From the NCBI GenBank assembly GCA_900770405.1, contig CAAGKL010000314.1, positions 1-8,431 on the forward strand: 8,431 bases of DNA, read 5' to 3'. A program made the position numbers and the translations under genes. The notes under the pieces are model-generated. The model worked only from the letters and a program-made list of their open reading frames with translations, did not search any database and was not told the DNA's origin. This document shows positions 5,801-8,431 of the stretch, piece by piece. The first letter of the stretch is position 1, and every line of letters begins with the position of its first letter. This stretch comes from Clostridia bacterium. GTDB taxonomy: Bacteria > Bacillota > Clostridia > UBA1381.

Positions 5801-5806
5801 TCCTCC
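5801..5806 (-). promoter_or_regulatory. Ribosome binding site fixing the GTG start of ypeB
   Basis: GGAGGA, 6 nt before GTG at 5794. The in-frame ATG at 5830 has no comparable site. No convincing sigma-A or sigma-G promoter for ypeB was found between here and spoIIR. Confidence 0.75.
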
Positions 5807-5922
5807 ATTCCGCCGCCTGATGCGCGGCACAAATCGGGCGTGCCTTTCCTGCCCGTCCGGGCGGCAATCCGAAAAAATGCAAATTTTCCGAAAGCTTTGT
5901 CGTGCCGCTTGTTTCGGAGGTA

Positions 5923-5962
5923 TTTTGCGCCTTTTTTTGAAAAAATATGTATCGGCGCAAAA
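5923..5962. repeat. 9-bp inverted repeat in the spoIIR-ypeB divergent region
   Basis: TTTTGCGCC (5923-5931) and GGCGCAAAA (5954-5962) are perfect inverted copies separated by 22 nt. The spacer itself contains T7 and A6 tracts (5932-5945). The right arm occupies the start of the spacer of the putative spoIIR promoter, so this could be an operator or a strong DNA or RNA secondary structure. Confidence 0.55.
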
Positions 5963-5978
5963 AATTATGGTAAAAATT
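5949..5978 (+). promoter_or_regulatory. Putative sigma-F-type promoter of spoIIR
   Basis: GGTAAAAATT (5969-5978) fits the Bacillus sigma-F -10 consensus GGNRANAMTW at every position. GTATC (5949-5953), 15 nt upstream, matches the -35 GYWTA at four of five positions. spoIIR is transcribed by forespore sigma-F in Bacillus, so a match here is expected. The predicted start (about 5985) would give a very short leader beginning close to the AAAGGGG ribosome binding site. Confidence 0.5.
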
Positions 5979-6002
5979 ACTGTGAAAGGGGCGATTAGTG
6001 AT

Positions 6003-6578
6003 ATGAAAAAACTGCTTGTAATGACGCTTTGCGTGCTGAGTATGCTGTCCTATATGCTCGCGTATGCGGAGGGGGTCACGGGGGATTTGTCGCGGGAGCT
6101 CGTGCGGTTTCATATAATCGCGAACAGCGACAGCGAGTACGACCAGGCAATCAAGCTCGACGTGCGCGATTATATATGTAAGAACATCGGCGGCTACAGC
6201 AGCCTCGCGGCGTATTCGGACGAGATACTGCACCTCGCCAATGAGCGCCTTGCACAGCTTGAAGCGCCGTACCGCGCGTGTGTGCGCGCCGAGCGCGTCT
6301 TTATCCCGCAGAAAAGCTATAAAAACATCACCCTCCCCTCTGGCAGATACCGCGCCGTGCGGCTGCTGCTCGGCAAGGGTGGCGGCAAAAACTGGTGGTG
6401 CGTGGCATATCCGCCGTTGTGCTTTTCCGAATCGCCCGACGGTGAAATGAGCAAAAATGCCGAGCTCCTGCTGCGCGGCAGACTGTCGCCCGACGGCGCG
6501 GGGATAATCTTCGGCAATGCGGAATATCGGCTCTGGACGGTGGATTTTGCCGAAAAATTGCTCGACAAAATCACATAA
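6003..6578 (+). CDS. spoIIR: Stage II sporulation protein R
   Basis: This 191-residue protein is SpoIIR. In Bacillus it is made in the forespore, secreted into the space between forespore and mother cell, and activates the SpoIIGA protease that processes pro-sigma-E. A hydrophobic signal segment covers about residues 4-20. The family core follows: RELVRFHIIANSDSEYDQ with KLDVRD (31-56), then LGKGGGKNWWCVAYPPLCF (123-141), its most diagnostic stretch. The protein ends with WTVDFAEKLLDKIT. The start at 6003 has AAAGGGG (5985-5991) upstream and puts the signal peptide at the N-terminus; the open frame back to 5820 adds only an unlikely extension across the promoter. The gene converges on valS and ends 28 nt before a strong hairpin terminator. 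Confidence 0.93.
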   Translation: MKKLLVMTLCVLSMLSYMLAYAEGVTGDLSRELVRFHIIANSDSEYDQAIKLDVRDYICKNIGGYSSLAAYSDEILHLANERLAQLEAPYRACVRAERVFIPQKSYKNITLPSGRYRAVRLLLGKGGGKNWWCVAYPPLCFSESPDGEMSKNAELLLRGRLSPDGAGIIFGNAEYRLWTVDFAEKLLDKIT

Positions 6579-6605
6579 AAAAAGTACGCCCGACGGCTCT
6601 TTGCC

Positions 6606-6642
6606 AAAACAGCGCGGCAGCCTAAGCTGCCGCGCTGTTTTT
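6606..6642. terminator. Bidirectional terminator between spoIIR and valS
   Basis: The arms AAAACAGCGCGGCAGC (6606-6621) and GCTGCCGCGCTGTTTT (6626-6641) are perfectly complementary, 16 bp, around a CTAA loop. A T-run follows the stem on the plus strand and four T on the minus strand. It lies between convergent genes and can stop both transcripts. Confidence 0.9.
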
Positions 6643-6649
6643 ATCTGCC

Positions 6650-6707
6650 GCACCGAAAGCCGCCGCCCAATAAGGCAGAATTGCCTTATTGGGCGGCGAC
6701 ACGGTGC
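6650..6707. repeat. Long palindrome with 17-bp perfect arms
   Basis: CGCCGCCCAATAAGGCA (6661-6677) and its exact complement (6682-6698) enclose a 4-nt GAAT loop. Outer arms GCACCG (6650-6655) and CGGTGC (6702-6707) extend it to 58 bp with a short internal mismatch. No U-run follows on either strand and a proper terminator already lies next to it. It resembles a dispersed palindromic (REP/MITE-like) unit more than a terminator, but only one copy is seen here. Confidence 0.65.
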
Positions 6708-6721
6708 AGCCCCCAAAAAAA

Positions 6722-8431
6722 TCACAGTTTTTTCGTCGCCTCAATCGACGCGATAACCTTCTCCAGCATCTCGCGGTACTTATCGCCCTTCGCGCGCTCC
6801 TCGTCAACGACCTTCTGCGGCGCTTTTGCGACAAAGCCCTGATTTGCGAGCTTTTTCTCCACCCTGTCAATCTCCGCCTCGAGGTCCTTTTTCTCCTTTT
6901 CGAGCCGCTCGAGCTCCTTCTGCTTGTCGACAAGCTCCGCCATCGGCAAGAACAGCTCCGCCCCGCCGACAACGATGTTGACCGCGCCCTCGGGCACGTT
7001 CTCACGCCCCGCGGCGATATCGACCTCGCTCGCGCCGGCGAGCTTCATAAAGAACGCCTCGCTGTCCTTGTAGAGCGCCGCGCGGTCGGACACAACCAAA
7101 ATCCGCGCCTTCTTTGACGGCGGCACATTCATCTCCGCCCTGCGGTTTCTGACCGCGCCGATCGCATCCATAACGAGCTGCATATCGTGCTCCGCCTCGG
7201 GGAAGCTGAGCGCCGGGTCATACGCGGGGAACCTCTCGATGACGATACTCTCGCCCTCGTGCGGCAGATGCTGCCAGATTTCCTCAGTGATGAAGGGCAT
7301 AAACGGGTGCAAAAGCTTCATCGTGTTCGACAGGACATAGGTGAGCACGTACTGCGCGTCGCGCGCATCCTCGCTGCCCTTATCGAACAGGCGCGGCTTT
7401 ACGAGCTCGATATACCAGTCGCACAAATCATCCCAGATGAAGTCGTAGAGCTTCGACACGGCAACGCCGAGCTCGAACCTGTCGAGATTTTCCGTCACCT
7501 CGCGCACCAGCGTGTTATATTTGGACACAATCCACTTGTCCTCTGCCTTTTTGATTTCGGGCAGACGGTTTTCGGTGATTTCAATATTCATCAGCGCAAA
7601 GCGCGACGCATTCCAGATTTTGTTCGCAAAATTGCGGCTTGCCTCTACGCGCTCGGTCGAAAAACGCATATCGTTGCCGGGCGCATTGCCGGTCGCGAGC
7701 GTAAAGCGCAGCGCGTCCGCGCCGTATTTGTCGATAATCTCGAGCGGGTCAATGCCGTTGCCGAGCGATTTTGACATCTTGCGCCCCTGCGCATCGCGAA
7801 CAAGCCCGTGAATGAACACGTGGTCGAACGGCACTCTGCCGGTGTGCTCAATGCCGGAGAACATCATACGCATAACCCAAAACGGGATAATATCGTAGCC
7901 GGTAACGAGCGTGCTCGTCGGGTAGAAGTAGTCGAGATCCTCAGTTTTGTCGGGCCAGCCGAGCGTCGAGAAGGGCCAAAGCGCCGACGAGAACCAGGTA
8001 TCGAGCGTGTCGGGGTCTTGCTCCACCTTGCCGCCGCAGTGCGGGCAGACGGTGATGTCCTCCTTGCTGACGGTCATTTTGCCGCACTCGGTGCAGTAAA
8101 ACGCGGGGATTCTGTGTCCCCACCAAAGCTGGCGTGAAATGCACCAGTCGCGGATATTTTCGAGCCAGTGGAAGTAGACCTTCTCGAAATGCTTCGGCAC
8201 GAAGGTCGTCTCGCCGTTTTTCACGGCGTCAATCGCGGGCGCGGCAAGCGGCTTCATCTTCACGAACCACTGCTTTGAGATAATCGGCTCAACCGTCGTA
8301 CCGCAGCGATAGCACTGCCCGACGTTGTGTGCGTGATCCTCAACCTTGACAAGCAGCCCGAGCTTTTCCAGATCCTCCACCATCGCGCGGCGGCACTCGT
8401 AGCGATCCATACCCTCGTACTTGCCGGCGTA
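6722..8431 (-). CDS. valS: Valyl-tRNA synthetase, C-terminal two thirds (5' end outside window)
   Basis: The last 569 residues of ValS, which charges tRNA(Val) with valine in the cytoplasm, are visible. About 300 N-terminal residues, including the HIGH motif and most of the editing domain, lie beyond the right edge. Numbering from the first visible residue: YAGKYEGMDRYECRRAM at 1-17; a zinc-type Cys pair CYRC (40-43); HWLENIRDWCISRQLWWGHR (88-107), a class I core block; a Cys4 zinc knuckle (C113, C116, C129, C132); DTLDTWFSSALWPFSTLGW; and KMSKS (218-222; bases 7766-7780) for ATP binding. The anticodon-binding helical domain follows. The final 70 or so residues, rich in Lys and Glu, form the C-terminal coiled-coil arm typical of ValS. 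The TGA at 6722-6724 ends an intact frame. Confidence 0.97.
   Translation of the reverse strand, partial: YAGKYEGMDRYECRRAMVEDLEKLGLLVKVEDHAHNVGQCYRCGTTVEPIISKQWFVKMKPLAAPAIDAVKNGETTFVPKHFEKVYFHWLENIRDWCISRQLWWGHRIPAFYCTECGKMTVSKEDITVCPHCGGKVEQDPDTLDTWFSSALWPFSTLGWPDKTEDLDYFYPTSTLVTGYDIIPFWVMRMMFSGIEHTGRVPFDHVFIHGLVRDAQGRKMSKSLGNGIDPLEIIDKYGADALRFTLATGNAPGNDMRFSTERVEASRNFANKIWNASRFALMNIEITENRLPEIKKAEDKWIVSKYNTLVREVTENLDRFELGVAVSKLYDFIWDDLCDWYIELVKPRLFDKGSEDARDAQYVLTYVLSNTMKLLHPFMPFITEEIWQHLPHEGESIVIERFPAYDPALSFPEAEHDMQLVMDAIGAVRNRRAEMNVPPSKKARILVVSDRAALYKDSEAFFMKLAGASEVDIAAGRENVPEGAVNIVVGGAELFLPMAELVDKQKELERLEKEKKDLEAEIDRVEKKLANQGFVAKAPQKVVDEERAKGDKYREMLEKVIASIEATKKL

Noticed and set aside
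5820..6002. N-terminal extension of SpoIIR
   Set aside because: It would bury the signal peptide and run through the promoter and inverted repeat. The ATG at 6003 has a ribosome binding site and gives a normal SpoIIR N-terminus.
5724..6725. Open frame of 333 codons on the minus strand across spoIIR and the divergent region
   Set aside because: It runs antisense through spoIIR, through both regulatory regions and into ypeB, and shows no recognisable domain.

Overview
The window looks like a chromosomal segment from an endospore-forming Gram-positive bacterium of the class Clostridia. A moderately GC-rich, Oscillospirales/Ruminococcaceae-like genome is my inference. The basis is two sporulation/germination genes (spoIIR, ypeB), strong GGAGG-type ribosome binding sites, sigma-A-type and sporulation-type promoters, and a tail module of the kind found in Firmicutes siphophages.

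The right part (about 4470-8431) is host chromosome. The 3' two thirds of valS (valyl-tRNA synthetase, minus strand) run in from the right edge and converge on spoIIR (plus strand). Their tails are separated by a 16-bp terminator hairpin and a second, unusually long palindrome. spoIIR is transcribed divergently from ypeB (minus strand). The 208-bp region between them holds a sigma-F-like promoter for spoIIR and a 9-bp inverted repeat overlapping it. ypeB is followed by an intrinsic terminator.

The left part (1-4090) is a compact phage head-tail module on the minus strand, reading leftwards: major capsid protein, a small acidic putative head-tail connector, a minor capsid/adaptor-like protein, Minor_capsid_2-like and Minor_capsid_3-like proteins, tail tube, Gp15-family tail assembly protein, and the N-terminus of the tape measure protein, which leaves the window. 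Genes are tightly packed, with a GTGA overlap, an 8-nt overlap, and GTG or TTG starts preceded by good Shine-Dalgarno sequences. All recognisable frames are intact.

The odd point is the junction. The module starts directly at the capsid gene. There is no scaffold, portal, terminase or integrase between capsid and ypeB. Instead, the 381-bp junction carries the ypeB terminator, a perfect consensus extended -10 sigma-A promoter (TTGACA-17-TATAAT) pointing at the capsid gene, and three copies of an imperfect direct repeat (TYGTAGCRYTRCGCAAC on the plus strand) around that promoter. This could be a truncated prophage now under its own regulated promoter, an element with unusual gene order, or a prophage end created by deletion. 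The window alone cannot decide.
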